This document shows positions 21,762 to 34,700 of a stretch of DNA of 64,000 nucleotides, one piece after another. Position 1 is the stretch's first letter. The number at the start of each line of letters is the position of its first letter. The notes beneath the pieces are model-generated. The model was not told the DNA's origin, did no database searches, and saw only the letters and a program-made list of their open reading frames with translations. Position numbers and translations under genes: made by a program. This stretch comes from Pyrenochaeta sp. MPI-SDFR-AT-0127 (Eukaryota > Ascomycota > Dothideomycetes > Pleosporales > Cucurbitariaceae): the NCBI GenBank assembly GCA_020747015.1, contig JAGTJM010000001.1:744001-808000 (forward strand), read 5' to 3'.

Positions 21762-22852
21762 TTAGACTTGCTGCTTCCTGAATGGCTCGTAGGCCGTTCC
21801 ACTTGTGCCGTGGCCGGCTGCGCCAGCATAGCCAGTGTGCTGAGCCTGGTGCTGGCCGCCAAAGGCGGGGCTGGCAACACGCTCGTAGGTGTAGGGTGTC
21901 TTCTCAACGACGACCTTCTTGTGGGCCGATTTGCCGGAGCAGCAGCATACAGATGCGAGCCAGAAGAAGCCAGATGCAAGGGAGAAGGCAACGCCAAGCC
22001 AGAGAACAGAGAGCATCTTGGTGCCAACAGACGCGTCAATGTTGTAGGGCTTGAGCACGGATTCGAAGACACCAGCGAGCGCAGCGTAGATGGCAGTTGC
22101 CGTTGCAGCAGCGGCAAGGATGAAACAGGTTTGAGCCTAGATGTCGTGGTCAGTGCATGTATACGAACGGTTATACGGGAGAAACATACAGTAGAGACAA
22201 TGGTAGTGACGAGGCTACCCCATCTGCTGAAGATAGCAAAGAAGCCAATGACAAACTCGACAGCGGTCAGAATGATGGCAATGACAAACGCCCAGTTCAT
22301 CCAGCCCGCAGCCTTCTTGTATGCATCCAGTCCCTTCTGGAGATCCTCGCCGAGAACCTTTTGCGCGCTTGTGTCCTTGAGCTCCCAGACGGAGAAGGGG
22401 TCGAACCAGAAGCTGAACTTGCGGGAGGAGCAGTAGGTGATGGTCTCCTTGCCGTCCTTGTCCTTTGTGCCGGAGCAGTACGACCACAGACCGACCTGGT
22501 AGAAGTCCTTGAGCTCCTTGGCGGAGGCGGCGCCTTGAAGGGCTTGGAGGAGGTTGTTGTCGATGTTCACATTATCAGGGAGGTGGTCAGCGATGTTGTC
22601 TGGGTCTGCGGTGAAGCCACTTGTGTCTGCCTGTGATTGTTGTTAGTGGTCTGTTCATGAGTCCACAGACTGGCTGAGCGAAAAGGCTGCACGTACCTTG
22701 AAGAAGTACAAGTCGCGCCCAAGAGAAGTGCTCGGTGCGTCATTGCCCTTCCACGGCGTCTGGCCGATCATGACGAGCACAATGCATATCAGCGATGCAA
22801 GGGTGAGTAGCATAGGCGTGAGGATACACGCGAAACGCCCGACTTTGCCCAT
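21762..22852 (-). CDS. SUR7/PalI-family plasma membrane protein
   Basis: Three exons, 22852-22697, 22630-22190 and 22136-21762, all phase 0, give 323 residues. The layout is the four-helix SUR7/PalI type: TM1 CILTPMLLTLASLICIVLVM, a large extracellular loop with the family signature VGLWSYCSG...TYCSSRKFSFWFDP, TM2 WAFVIAIILTAVEFVIGFF, TM3 QTCFILAAAATATAIYAALA and TM4 MLSVLWLGVAFSLASGFFWL. A cytosolic tail follows (CCCSGKSAHKKVVVEKTPYTYERV...). SUR7 proteins mark eisosomes/MCC and affect cell-wall stress and endocytosis, while PalI relays ambient pH; which role applies here cannot be decided. An alternative ATG 30 nt upstream (22882) would add 10 residues. The ATG at 22852 matches the usual MGKVGRF start. 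Confidence 0.9.
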
Positions 22853-25172
22853 GATTGCAGTCTTTGTTTGCAAAGTCCCCAAAGTTTCGAAACGAGGTGG
22901 TAGTGGTGGTGGTGGTGGCGCCGACTGGGGGAAGGATGCCTCAGTAGTTTATAGTGTCGCTCGAATCGAAGCAAGTAGCGATCGTAGGGCCGGGGAGAAC
23001 TTGGGGGTTGAAAGGCTGAATGACAGATGAGGGTGGGACACAGAGTGGGCTCAGAAGCTTATGTAGCAAGCGACGAAGATTTGGTACCAGCAGCTGAACA
23101 AGCAAGGGCCTGGTGTGAAGGGGGCTGTGAGGCACACAGCTGAAGTGGGCCGTGCACGGCGGGATAGCTCTCAGTGCGAGTGGGCCATGGCAGCCAGCAG
23201 GCGTGTTTGGCGTTCACCAGCCTCACAGGGCTTGCGACTCAAGTGGGCAAAGACGACGAATAACGCTGACACGCTATGCTGCTTGCGGTAGGCTTAGGCA
23301 GCGCACAGCAAAGCAGATGCACCGCCATGCGGTGTCGTGTTGCTGCTGGGCTGGGCCTGATGTAATTCCTGTCACGGCCTTGTTCGTCCCGCACACCCAA
23401 GGCCTGGCTGCACTTGAGCAAGCCATTGCACTCTCGTTGTTCAGCTGGTCGAATCGCGCGTCCCGGTCTGGTGGACGCTGACCGCTGGTGTTGCGCTCCA
23501 CCATACTCTTCATCGACATACGGTCGCTTTTGTCCCTGTTCCCCACAATCCAAAATTATGTCAAGCAAACAGCAGTTCGTTTGTCAAATCTCCATTCTCG
23601 CCGTGGGAGCCATTATTAAGGAGCGATCTTCAAATAGCGTCGTGTATGAAACGGGGCTCCCTCCCCTCCCCCTCAGCCCATCAGCTCGGCCAAATGCCAC
23701 CCGCGAAACGTTGACCTCCCCCCTCAGGCAACCCATCGCAACCCACGGCATATAGATAGTATCTCTGGGACATGGCAAGTCATCCACAGTACTTTCCTAT
23801 CCGATATCCAGGGCTCCCTCGATGCCGACGGGTGTGACGCATGCCGAAATTTCGTTCGACCGCTATGGCAGCCGCTGCGCACCAGTCGTGGCCCGCAAAG
23901 GCCTGTGTGGCTGAAGCAGGCCTTCCAAGCAGCAGGTCGCTTCGCGCAGCCTCTGCCCAGCATCTGGATTTGCAGTCATCCATGGCTATTTTTGGGAGCG
24001 GAAATGGGCGCACTAGCCCAGTTGCGGTAAACGGGGAAAATGAACGGCCCGTTGTGCTTGCCTGCCAAGGTATCAGAGGAAGGCTGAATCACGGCGGTCT
24101 GTGCAGTCACTCGGCCAGGGCTTCTGCCGTGATGCTTTGATGCACGAGATGCAAGTCGAGGTGGGGGTTTGCTTGATTTGCTTGATTTGCGGGCGGGCGG
24201 TCAAGATTGGCCGAGTGCTACCCTTTGTATGCTGCACAAGTCATATGGATTCTCCATTGTGGACCCTGGAGATCGTTTCCAAGTGCTTGGGGTGCTGCAA
24301 GACACGCGTGCCCTGAACGCGCGTCCCCACCACGCTGCCCTCAACGACTGCACATCACCAACACAAGCATCACGGAAAATTGCATCCCATGTGGGCAACA
24401 CATGTCCTGTTGTAAAAACTTCGCCAATCTTGGCTTGATATTCCTATCTTGCATCTTTTTGCACTCTTGCAAACCTGCTCTGGCTTGCAATGTGGGACGC
24501 CGGGGACGCGCGTCAGCCCCTCCACGTCCATATCCGCGGATCCCCACCGTGTACAACACACCCATTTCTAGAACGTGCCAGCATTACCAAAATGCTACTT
24601 CCACTTGTGTCCAGCGTGAAATCCCATCACGTCGTGCATCGAGTGATCAAATGCTCGTGACAAATGAAAAGACATAAGAAATAGCGGTCGCCAATCGTAA
24701 TCCAAAATGCAAAATGGTATAACAGTGCAGCAAAAACCCTGCGTGCACAGCAGAATAGAAATGAAAATATGCAGTAATCGTAAAGGAAAAAAAAAAAATC
24801 AGGGTCTTTGTGTCGCCCAAATGCTGCGTGAAGGATAGAAGAATGCCTCCGTTGAGGTTGGTGCAGACATTAGAGGTTAAGACTAAGGTCTCTTGAATGT
24901 TTGCTCCTTGAACGCCGGCGCGAATGTGTCGGAAAAAGCCGAATCCAATGTCTATGGTTACAAGCGCGAGTGTCTTCCGCGTAGCGAAGGTCGCGGGATT
25001 TGGAGAAGGGGGTGTATCAATAGGTCCGTCGTAGGTCCATGCCTGAGGGCCAAGGGCTATGCACTTTGCGGCTGGCTGGCTCGACTCTGTTGCAGACGTG
25101 ACTGGGCGTATCGATTGTGGAAATAGTGAGAGTGAGAGAGAGAGAGATGGCAGTGGGTGGTGGTCAAGGCTT
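22853..25172. other. Intergenic region, 2.3 kb
   Basis: This region contains the SUR7/PalI promoter at its left side, with a GGT-rich simple repeat at about 22902-22919 in the leader. The PNG1 3' end is at its right side, with a GA-rich microsatellite at about 25126-25147. A 9-nt motif (TTTGCTTGA) is repeated in tandem at about 24168-24190, and an A13 tract lies near 24788. Open frames are short and overlap on both strands. No gene is supported. Confidence 0.4.
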
Positions 25173-26556
25173 TCATCGTGGGTGCTGGTTGCGAGGGTCC
25201 TGTTGGTTGGGTTGGCCTCGACCGCCCTCGTTCCGTGATCTTATCCACTGTGAGTTGCCGCTTGTGCGACCTTCCAATGCCTTTTGGGCATCTGGGTCCT
25301 GGCGGCGGGGAGTGAATTGGCCACTGATGATGTCCTCTGGGTTGAGTTTGCTGATGTCGTTTGCGATGGAAGAGATGACATAGCCACGGAGCTCTTTGGC
25401 TTCGCGGATGTCTTCTCCTTGTAGGCGGAACTTGTCCTGCTTGGACATGTTGCTTCGTCGCATAGCTCGGATCTCGTCCATGATGTGAAGAACAACAGCC
25501 TCTGGTGCGCGGTTGCGCTCGGCGGCGTGCTTAGCCTGGTCGCGGACGTATCTCCGGGTAACGTCCATGGCGCCATCAGCGGAGAAAGCGATGCAGTAGG
25601 AAAGCTTCTTGCCCCAGCCTGGAAACTAGTTAGTCGCTGCATGATGCGTGGTGTGCGAGGCGTAACGTACCATCAGTGTATAACCGGGGCTTGTCCCAAG
25701 CCTCCTCGCAGGCGTCGACGTGAACCCATCGTTTGCGGTGCACAGAGTAGACCTCGGTCCAGACGTGGTCCTCTGCGTTCCACACCCAACGGACTCTTGA
25801 TCCGACGGCGCGGCAAAGCATGCTGAAGCAGTTGGCCCATTCGCCACATCGCCCTTTTCGGGTCTGCAGCAGAACAAAGGCATCGTTGTATCGAGGAAAG
25901 CGCTCGAAATTCTTGCAGCCGTCATGCGAGCATTGGTAGGCCTCGACCTGGTTGGCACCGCGAGCTTGCTCGTCGGGTAGTGGTGCGGTGATGCCAACGG
26001 CGACGGTGGGCGAGTAGCATCGCGAACACGGCGGGTTGTTGACCCATTGGAAGAAGGAGCGCTTGAACCATCGAAGCAGAGCGCGGACGACGCAGTCCTG
26101 GTAGCCCCAGGCGGCCTTCTTGCCGGCACCGAGACTCTCTGCCTCTGCTTGCAGGATCTGGCTTTCCTCTTCAGCTTCGTTGTAGATCTGCTCCAGCGGG
26201 ACGACTCGAAGAGCCTCATCGAGCAGGCCTGGGTTTTCCCATCGCACGGGCATGTTGGATAGCGAGTGCAGCATGTTCTTGAAGCGCAGCGATCGGGCGT
26301 CCTGGGGGGCCTCGGGGACGATGGGGATGTTCCTGATGGAGGCGTACGTGGGCGGGGCGTTCTGCGACGAGGGCGGCTGGGGCGTGCCAAAGTCTCGTGG
26401 AGCTGGCGACGAGGAGCGCGAGGTTGCGGATCGGGAGGTGAGTTCGTTCATCCGCTTTGTGCTGAGGACCTGGCGGAACTGCTCCATCATCTCGGTGGCC
26501 AGCTTGTCGGTGTCCATTGGGGCGGCAGGCGCTCGCGGGGCGCTGGTGTAATCCAT
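25173..26556 (-). CDS. png1: Peptide:N-glycanase (PNG1), transglutaminase-like
   Basis: Cytosolic enzyme that removes N-glycans from misfolded glycoproteins during ER-associated degradation. Exons 26556-25671 and 25618-25173 give 443 residues; the 52-nt intron interrupts LYTDGWGKKLSY. The transglutaminase-like catalytic triad is intact: Cys237 (GRCGEWANCF), His264 (DHVWTEVY) and Asp281 (WVHVDACEE). Zinc ligands are CSRC (about 198) and C-x4-C in QCSHDGCKNFERF; the second pair has a wider spacing than the CxxC of yeast. The N-terminus is Pro/Ser-rich and there is no PUB domain. The frame remains open for 173 codons upstream, to an ATG at 27075 followed by a glutamine run, so the start is uncertain. 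The ATG at 26556 is the first before the conserved region. The C-terminal tail is Arg/Gln/Gly-rich. Confidence 0.9.
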
Positions 26557-28995
26557 GGCGGGTGGTTGCGAGCGGCCGTCGCAATAAAAAGGGATGTTCG
26601 CAGGCGTGAGGGTGGAGGTGTCGAGGGTCGGGGTGGAAGTCGACGGCCGAGGGGGGGTCTTTGGTGGTTTGTAGGCTGCGGCGATTGGCAGTGCACAGCC
26701 CGATGATGCGGTGCGGCAGGCGCAGCAGGGTGCGAGGGAGGGGGCGGCGGCCACAGGGTATTTCTGGGAGCGCAATCGGCGGCGGCAGCACGAAGAGCGA
26801 GCAGAACGCAGGCGTCTATCGAGCGCAGACTCGATGTCTTCGTCGTCGTCGATGTGGTGTTGAGCGAGCAGAGTCGAGGGCGTCCCGGGCATGGAGGGTA
26901 TTGATGGGTGGATGGGGCAAGACGACTCTGCGCGCCTTTCCGCTTTGGTCAGGGCCGCGTAGGCAGTTGTCGCGGCGCTCGCTGCGTCCACATCCCAGAC
27001 ACGTCCGACCCAGCTTTCTCTGCTGCGTGCTCCTGCGTTGCTGCTCTGCTTGCTCTGCTGCTGCTGCTGCTGCAACCAGAGGATTTCGCGGCGGGATATT
27101 GCTGCCGCGAACGCGTCTCGCTGCGACGTCGCTTTTGTGTCCCTCGCCCAGTCCCACAGAACCCGCGCTTCTGCTGTTCATCCACCCTGCGCCCAGTGTC
27201 GCAATCGCTGTCAAAACGCAGGGGCTCGACGCTAACTGTCTGCTCTACCGAACCAAAAGATGCGCGCGCTGCTTGCGCAACACCGCCAATCTTGTCTCAT
27301 CGAAAAACCCCAAATTCCCCCCCATCTAGAGGCCCTTCGCTGTGGCTTGGCGCACACGTCTCGAGATGAAATACTCGATTTGCCATTCTCTTACACCCCG
27401 CGGCACACGCCTTGCAGTGAGGCGTCTGAAGCTTCACGGCCCTTTTTGCTGCCTTGATACCTGGGCCTGCAAAGTGACGGCATGCCCACACAACTGCGCA
27501 CACTCTCCTCCACACCCACCCTCGAGGTTTTGCCTATTCAAATGACTGCTCGTATAATTGATTGAAGCTGTAACGCGAATACTACGCGACTGTCCAATTT
27601 CCCGTGCTCTCATATCCTTCCTCATCAGGTAACTTTTGCGGCAGGCATGGAAAAGGCGGAGACGGTTGATCTTCGCAAGCCACGCGTACTCTCCCGGTCC
27701 GCAACCCTTCTCTCCTGCTCCACCCTCAAACACTCTGACCACCGTCGCCCTTGACTACAAAGTATTGAAATACGCACTTTGTCTTTCGAGAACCGGCGGA
27801 GACGTGCGGACACGCCACCCTCTGCTCCGGACCCAGCGTCCAATGTCTTGTCCTCAAGTCCGATGCCTGCCATCCACGTTGCTTGCTGTCAGCGTCCACG
27901 TTATTGTCAGCGGCCTACCGGACACCTGGACCAAACCGGCGCAACACAGAGCCTCTCATGTGGCGTAGACGACCCCCCCGATTGCTTGATCTTCTGCAAG
28001 TCATTGTCCCATTTGTAAGTCTGTGCGACAGAAAAGACTTTTGCCTGCCTCGTCATCCAAATGTACCCGATTTGTTATGTCGGCCGCCATGCTGTGAGAA
28101 CATGTTTGTAATCGCCCGAGGGCATTCACAATTCTGCATGAGCGATTAGCCATGGTCATCTGAAAGCCAGCGTCAAATGTGCTGTCCAGACACGACGATC
28201 GTATATCTTTGCCGTGCTTGGGTCGACGATCCCGTAACATCACTGCCACAACCACATCTCACATGACGAGTCGTGATGTTGCCTTGGGAAGCCTGACCGC
28301 GCATCATTTTGCACACACCGAACTTTAGCAGTCCCTCAGGAAAAGATTCGCTTTCGGACTGCACAACAGAGCAGCCTGGCAGTCTTCAGCGTGTATCTAA
28401 GGTGAATTGCACATGACCCAAGCACCCTATTACCCAATCCGGAATATTTGCTTCCTCGCCTCTTGCGCGTCCAGCCCAGGCTCACCAAGAGTCCGCCAAG
28501 CAATGTCTCAGTGAATGCTTGCGACGTGAGCAAAATTGTCGTCCTTGTTCTGCCGACCGAGACACGGGCGGACTGGAACGAAAGCTGACGCGGAGCAATT
28601 CCAGACCCCCCCACCGTCCCATTTCAGGCTACGTATCACGCGAGCTTGAGGAATTCTGCTGATGACTCGTGAAAAACTTCACTTGCTGGCGTGTCTCATG
28701 TGTCCATATCGCCAGCCAACTGTTGGTGCCTGCACGTCTGGACACGTAGAGAGAAGTTGAGGCTGCAATTGTGGGAATAAAACACCACGGTAAGGATACC
28801 CCATGCTTGAACAGGCTTTCAACTTTGGAGCTCGGGGGTCACTACGACCGGGCACTACGCGTGTAGCTATGGTTCTATGACGATCTCTTCATGCCATATA
28901 GGGATACAAGGATTCTCATTTTCAGAGGGCCATGCAATACATGTCCTAAAGGTATCTTGCAAACATCTACAAAACGCTCACTCAACTCACACCCC
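26557..28995. other. Intergenic region, 2.4 kb
   Basis: This region lies between the PNG1 start and the UTP4 stop. The 26557-27075 part is GC-rich and in frame with PNG1, so it may be leader or extra N-terminal coding sequence. A CTG (CAG on the minus strand) run lies at about 27055-27073. The rest, 27.1-29.0 kb, has only short overlapping frames. No RNA gene was recognised. Confidence 0.4.
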
Positions 28996-31764
28996 TCACT
29001 GCTCGTGAGTCCCAACAAACCGTGGGGGGAGATCAAGATCCCACGATGGTCGTTCAACAAGCACCACCTCGGGCGCATGATGACTGTCATTCCCACTGAT
29101 CGGGACAATTCCCAGTATCGGGCGGTACTTGAATGTGTGCCACCACGACTCGGTACGTTTTCGCTGATCCACTACCTCGCCAACTTCTCCCCCAGGTGCC
29201 AAATCTTCAAAAACGCCGTTCGGCCCACTGCCATTCGCTTGCTCACCGTCTTGCGTGGTGGAACGCCTGAGACTCGCCAAGGGTGCATTATGGTCCTCAA
29301 CGTCGTCGTCGTCATCAACCGTCGCACTGCCGCTAGTAGCGTTGATGTCGACCCATTTTGCCTTGCCGGATTGGTCGTTGTGGTCTCCTTGGAACTTTCG
29401 CATCTTGGTCACAGGAACTTCTTTTTGAGGGACCGCCGCACCCGCACCACTGTGGTTCTTGGCGGCCTCGCGTTTCCGCTTCTTCAAATTGGCTACGTCT
29501 TGCTCCGAGATTGGGAAGTCCTTTGTGAAGTCGAACATGAACAGCCACTTTTCCCCATATAGCCATACCCGTTGTTCCGTGCTACTGATGTCCCAAATAC
29601 AACCCTTTGCTGCATGATCAAGTTGTTGGTATTCTCGAGGGTAGCTGGAGAGTGGATTCCTTCTTGACCAATCTGACAACCGACCTGCCATGACGTCGAA
29701 GAGGTAGACCTGGTGCTCGGCAGATACCAGCAACATCCGATATTCTGTACTAGGCAACTCGTGCGAGCGAGGGTGAGGATTATGTCTTGTGGGGTGCACA
29801 GCAGGGTTGCCGTTGGGTTGTGTTCGATTGGACTCGTCCAAACTTGGTTGGAAGGAAAGCAAGACCGGTGTAGAGTCGAGCCGCGGGAGAAGATGGCCGG
29901 AGGGATTACGTATCCATCGTTGACCAAGGAATGCTATTTGTTCCTTTGTCTCATCTTCTTCATCGTCCGAGTCATCGTCCTCATCCATGGCAGGGGCTGA
30001 ATCGTCGATATCCACTTCTGGTGCAGTTGTATCCTCATGCCCTTCAATAACCCAAGTATCGATGTAACCAGCGAGATCAGTGACAGCGAAGAGGTTACCG
30101 TCCGTAGAGAAATCCGCGTGTGTGATTGACCGCTCATATGGCCCCGATGGGCCATTGAGCGAGTTCTGCGGAATGCTGTCGCGGTGAAGACGCTGCAGAT
30201 ACTGTAGCTTGTCCAGAACTCGAGGCGCGTCAGTTGGATCCTCAGTGCTGACGATTCTGGCCAACTGAACATTGTTCGTAGCGGTGACTGCTGCAAGCCA
30301 CTTCCCGTTCGCTGCCAGCTTCACAATCCTCGCACCTGCAACGGAAGGCATCTCTAACTTCCTTATACGGAGTCCTGCAACAGCTCCAGGTGGTGAGCGT
30401 ATGAGTTGGAACAGCTTGACCATGCTGACCGTTGCAACAGCAAGGAGTCCACCATCTTGACTGATTGAAACCGAGGTGATATTTTCTTCTCCTTGGAGTG
30501 CTAGGCGTGCAACCACCTTGGGCTTCTCCGTGCCATCGACCTGAGCCTTGACTCGCCACACACGCACTTCTGTATTCCACCAGCTGACCAGAAGTCGTGC
30601 ATCTGGAGCACTAACGAGAGGTGGAATAGGAGGCAAAGCTGGGAGACCACGACTCAATTCTTTATCGAATTGACGAATGGGTACAACGATTGGCTGAGTA
30701 TCAATGCCTGAACACAGCTGTCAGTGAGATCAAAATACCCATGTGAGGAATGCCTTACCTCCAGAGACCACCACGCTCAACTTGTTGCCCTCGTACGTTG
30801 CCATAGCTTTGACATCGTGCTCGTGGTATCTTTTATGTGAGACCTTGCGCCACTTCCCACTTTGCCCTTGGGCAAGGCCCTTTTTACTTGTATAGAAGCA
30901 TGTACGGCGGTCCATACCGGCACTGAAAATGCTCGTGCCGTCTTGAGACACCACGATATCAAGCACGTCTGCTTCGTGCCCTGATATCCTCTGGGTCTGA
31001 CTGAATGTCTTACCATTGAAGATCCTGATGTCGCCGGTGGAATCACCTGAAACAAAGTCGCCATTTGAGAGACATCTGACTTTCCAGACCAGAATCTCCT
31101 TTGGTCCACCGTGCGGCCCACTTCCCAATGAAATGTTTCTGATGACATTTCCGTTCCTTGTATCGAAAACTCGGATTGTGCTATCCGCAAAGCCAGCTAG
31201 AACCACGTCGTTGTCCTTGTATGCAATGCTCAAAGCGCGCGCTTTCTTGTTGGTAGCTCGCGATACGAATCGCTCGAAGGTGAGCTCATCGTCTTCTGTA
31301 GAAAGCAATACAATTGTGCCGTCCGCGCAGCCTGCAACGAGCTTCTGGTGCGTGCCTTTCTTTCTTGGTTGTGCTGCGAAGCACCACACTTCGCTATGGT
31401 TACCATTCGAGTGTCGCGCAGGAAGCCCGGTCGCCAGATCCCATTCCGTGACGCTGCTCGAGTATCCAATGCTGAATAGCCGCAGCCGCCCTGGTCTTAT
31501 CTTGCCTTGCGCATCCTTTAGATCTGGCTCCTGTGTCCATGCTAAACCCTCAACGCTTCTATCTTTGCCGCCGTGAAAAACCTTCTCTTGTAGCCAAGCC
31601 CCGTTGGCCGGATTCCATATCTCGATATTGCCATTTGCACGTCCGATCGCCAGTCTCAAGGATTCAGGTTCGCGATTCCCATGGTCGGCTTTGGTGTGCG
31701 AAAAGGCGAGCGCGTTGATCGCAGACGGGTTGAAGGGCACAAAGCGGGATCGGTGGATGTCCAT
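28996..31764 (-). CDS. utp4: UTP4 (Cirhin) WD40 protein, U3 snoRNP / t-UTP subunit
   Basis: Two exons, 31764-30759 and 30707-28996, with a 51-nt GTAAGG...TTCAG intron, give 905 residues. The opening MDIHRSRFVPFNPSAINALA followed by LRLAIGRANGNIEIWNP and GGKDRSVEGLAW is diagnostic of UTP4. A series of WD40 blades follows (for example GCADGTIVLL, GFADSTIRVFD, SGDSTGDIRIFNG, GHEADVLDI) and continues after the intron with a second set (VSWWNTEVRVW, VTDLAGYIDTWVIEG, LWLYGEKWLFMFD-like). UTP4 belongs to the t-UTP subcomplex that binds nascent pre-rRNA and is needed for rDNA transcription and small-subunit processing in the nucleolus. An acidic insert (DDSAPAMDEDDDSDDEEDE) and a Lys/Arg-rich NLS-like KKRKREAAKN are also seen. 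The length fits the family. Confidence 0.95.
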
Positions 31765-34700
31765 GACGGCGTGCGCTGAGGTTTGAAAGATGTAACTTGA
31801 TTATCTTGCTGAGCGTGGGACTATCATTAGCCCTAACGCGACGACATTACATTCATATCGAAAGTCAAAAGTCGCATCTCAAAGCTTGAGAACTCGAACT
31901 TTTGGCTTGGCAGCACTTTTTTGGGTGGATCCATCGGGAACTGATAAACGTTTCTCCGACGACCAACTACTTCCAATCCACTGCCACACCAGCCTCCTAC
32001 TTCGCCCTGCTGTTATCGAGTCCTGCGACCCGAAATCATTTCCCAAGTAATAAGTAGACTCTCCACAGTGCTAATGAATATTATAGGCCCCGAGATACAC
32101 TGCTTTACCCCCAGACTCGATCACTGCGAGCCACCTCTGCACCACCGAACTAGATTCTCCCTTTGAAGTCTCCGAACTCCTGGCATGGCCATTATACTTC
32201 TTGTGATCTTGATCTCGGTGGTGTAACTGGAAGATTTGCTGTTCAGGATACACATGGTCTTCATGCGATGCATGGGTTCGGAGAGCTCCAAGGGCACCTG
32301 GGGATACCTGACACAGAAAGCATCGGCATCTAAGTTTGCTCTTTGATGATTCTGTAGTCAGTCGATGTAGTCGTCGAAACGAGACATGAATAGTTCATAA
32401 TCGTTATCGAGCCTGGAAATTTTGACTGGACTTCCCGGGCGTTGGAAGGCTTTTGCGAGCCTCTCCAAGGGTGCTAGAGCCTCTCTTATCGAACGCTCAA
32501 TCAATATATCCCAATGTTGTCTCCAAGTGAATGCCTGTTATGACCCCGAGAATCTGAATTTTGGAGCACTAGAAACACGTTATTTAAGACATGCATCTAC
32601 CGTTCGAGAAGCTTTGCCGGGCGTGATTTCGGGAATTATCCCGCGAGTCAAAAATAAAATTCACCCGACCTGGTGTGAAGTGAACCCAGTGTTTCATTAC
32701 CGGCATCACTACAGAAGCGTTATGCGGAAGCGTTAAGACTATGCCCATTGTGAAAGACATACCCCCTATTCCATACTGATCCATCACAAGCTACCTGAAG
32801 TTTATACTGATTTAACATGAAGTGCTCTGTGCCCCTGACCATCCGCGGAATGTTTCAAGGGCCATGGACATCAGGATATGCAAAGTAGAACTTACGTGGC
32901 ACGCGTTCGAATACGAATACCTAAACGGTTTCATGATGCTTACGATACACCTAAAGTAAATTCTCGCGGCACTCTCGTGATGAAGCAGTGAACGAACTTT
33001 CAAGACATGAGCTTGGACCGTGGGGCGGGGTACGAGTTCCAAAATGAGCGTCATTGCGTCGGCCTCATCGTCCGTGGAACACGGCAAGGTGTTCAGCAAG
33101 CCTAGCTGCAGCTACAGGTCAAACATTTGCTCCTCGCTTTGCAAGCGGAAGACGCATGTGTCGTTGACGATTGAAACATGCAGCGTGCTTGGAGCAGCCA
33201 TGACCGAGACAGTTTGAAAAGTTTGCTTCAACGGTGGTGCAAGCACGCACAGATCTCTGACGGTACTGCGGTGTCCGGGTAACGCAAGTAAGCGATGAAG
33301 CTGAAGGTTAGGGATCCTTCCTCAGCGGGTGGCCGTGTCACGGAGGCTATGTTCCTGCAGGCCTCGGCCCATGTTTGGTTGCTGTGGTAAGGCAATTGAT
33401 AGTCGTGTCATACCGACAGTTCCGTCTCCTGAAAGATCCGCATCGTCATAAAAACTCTGCGAAAATTTGATAGAAAGCAAGGCAGTCGTCTGCATGCGGC
33501 TCCACTGCACGCGACATGTTTATCCATGTGCTCGGGCAGCCGTCGGACCTCAGGAGGGCGTGGCACGGAGTAGGGCCAGATATAGCCTGATGCTCGAGTT
33601 TCGTCGCGCGCGTCTTCGCGTGCGCTGAGGCTGAAGCACTTTAAGACGCGTTTGTTCGCGACATTGACATAATCTTGAATGCTGGCGTGACGAGGTGCAG
33701 TGGTGGCTGGAGACGACACCTTGACCGGACGTCGGCAGGGTCTTAGCTGCAGTATATGACTAGAGGAATAGGGCATAGAGCTGCAGAAGGGCTGCTTTAG
33801 AGCAGTGCTTTTTCCAATCCAAAATGCAGAACGCGACATATCACGCTAATGTTGAGATGGTCAGCCCAGCCGCACGCAATACCCGAAACCGAGACTGATC
33901 ATGCCTGGCAAAGGGTTCGCGAAACGCCAATCCTCGACGATTGCTGATGCAAGTGATGGACTGCACGCGCAGAGCTGATGTGTGCCTAATGGGCCGCGGC
34001 TGGGATAGTTTCAAGGCACTTTGCAGCTACAATATATCGCGTGCAAAGGCTCCAAGACTGTCCAGGCTCAGTTGAGGGCGGGACGGGTTATCTTGGGCTG
34101 GCTCGCAGCAAATAATCGCGCTTCCTTACTCACGATGATGTATGCATGAGAGGATATTTTCTCCACTCGCACTGCATCAAGTTTAATCGATGCTGCTTGC
34201 CTGGTTTAGAGCACCGTCACAAGTGACCCGTCTTGCATGCGGCGGAACAAGACGTCGTAAGAGGCGCCAACCCCGCAAAAGGCAGTAGTTCAGCAAGGGA
34301 AGGTCAATTGCGGATGATTTCTCAAAAACTATGCAGCGCGGCGGCTTGCCAGCCCGCGGACTCGCCCACAAATGCAGAATTGGCAATCTTAGGGAAACGG
34401 CCACCAGACGCGTCTAGGTCTACACGCGTCGGCAGTCTTTCATTGTTGTTCATCTATTGCAGGCGCTTGAAGCAGCCATTGAGGCTTGTAGAGCTGTTGT
34501 CGAAACAAATGCAGCCATCCTGGAGCATCACGAAACGATCAATTCAACGTTTGGGCCTGAGGCTCCAGCACGGCAAGGGAGGGGTCTGTGTTACGCCCGC
34601 TTGGGGGTCGTTGGTACCGATGTTGCGCGAGTCTCCTTTAAAGTACTCCACCATGCGGAAGAACGTGAGCGAACGTGGGGCCCTCTTTCAAGGGCATTGT

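Noticed and set aside
22157..22636. 159-codon plus-strand frame
   Set aside because: Antisense to SUR7/PalI exon 2, whose protein is clearly recognisable.
26661..27329. 222-codon plus-strand frame rich in Arg/Ser/Cys
   Set aside because: It lies antisense to a GC-rich open frame upstream of PNG1; the composition is typical of a shadow frame.
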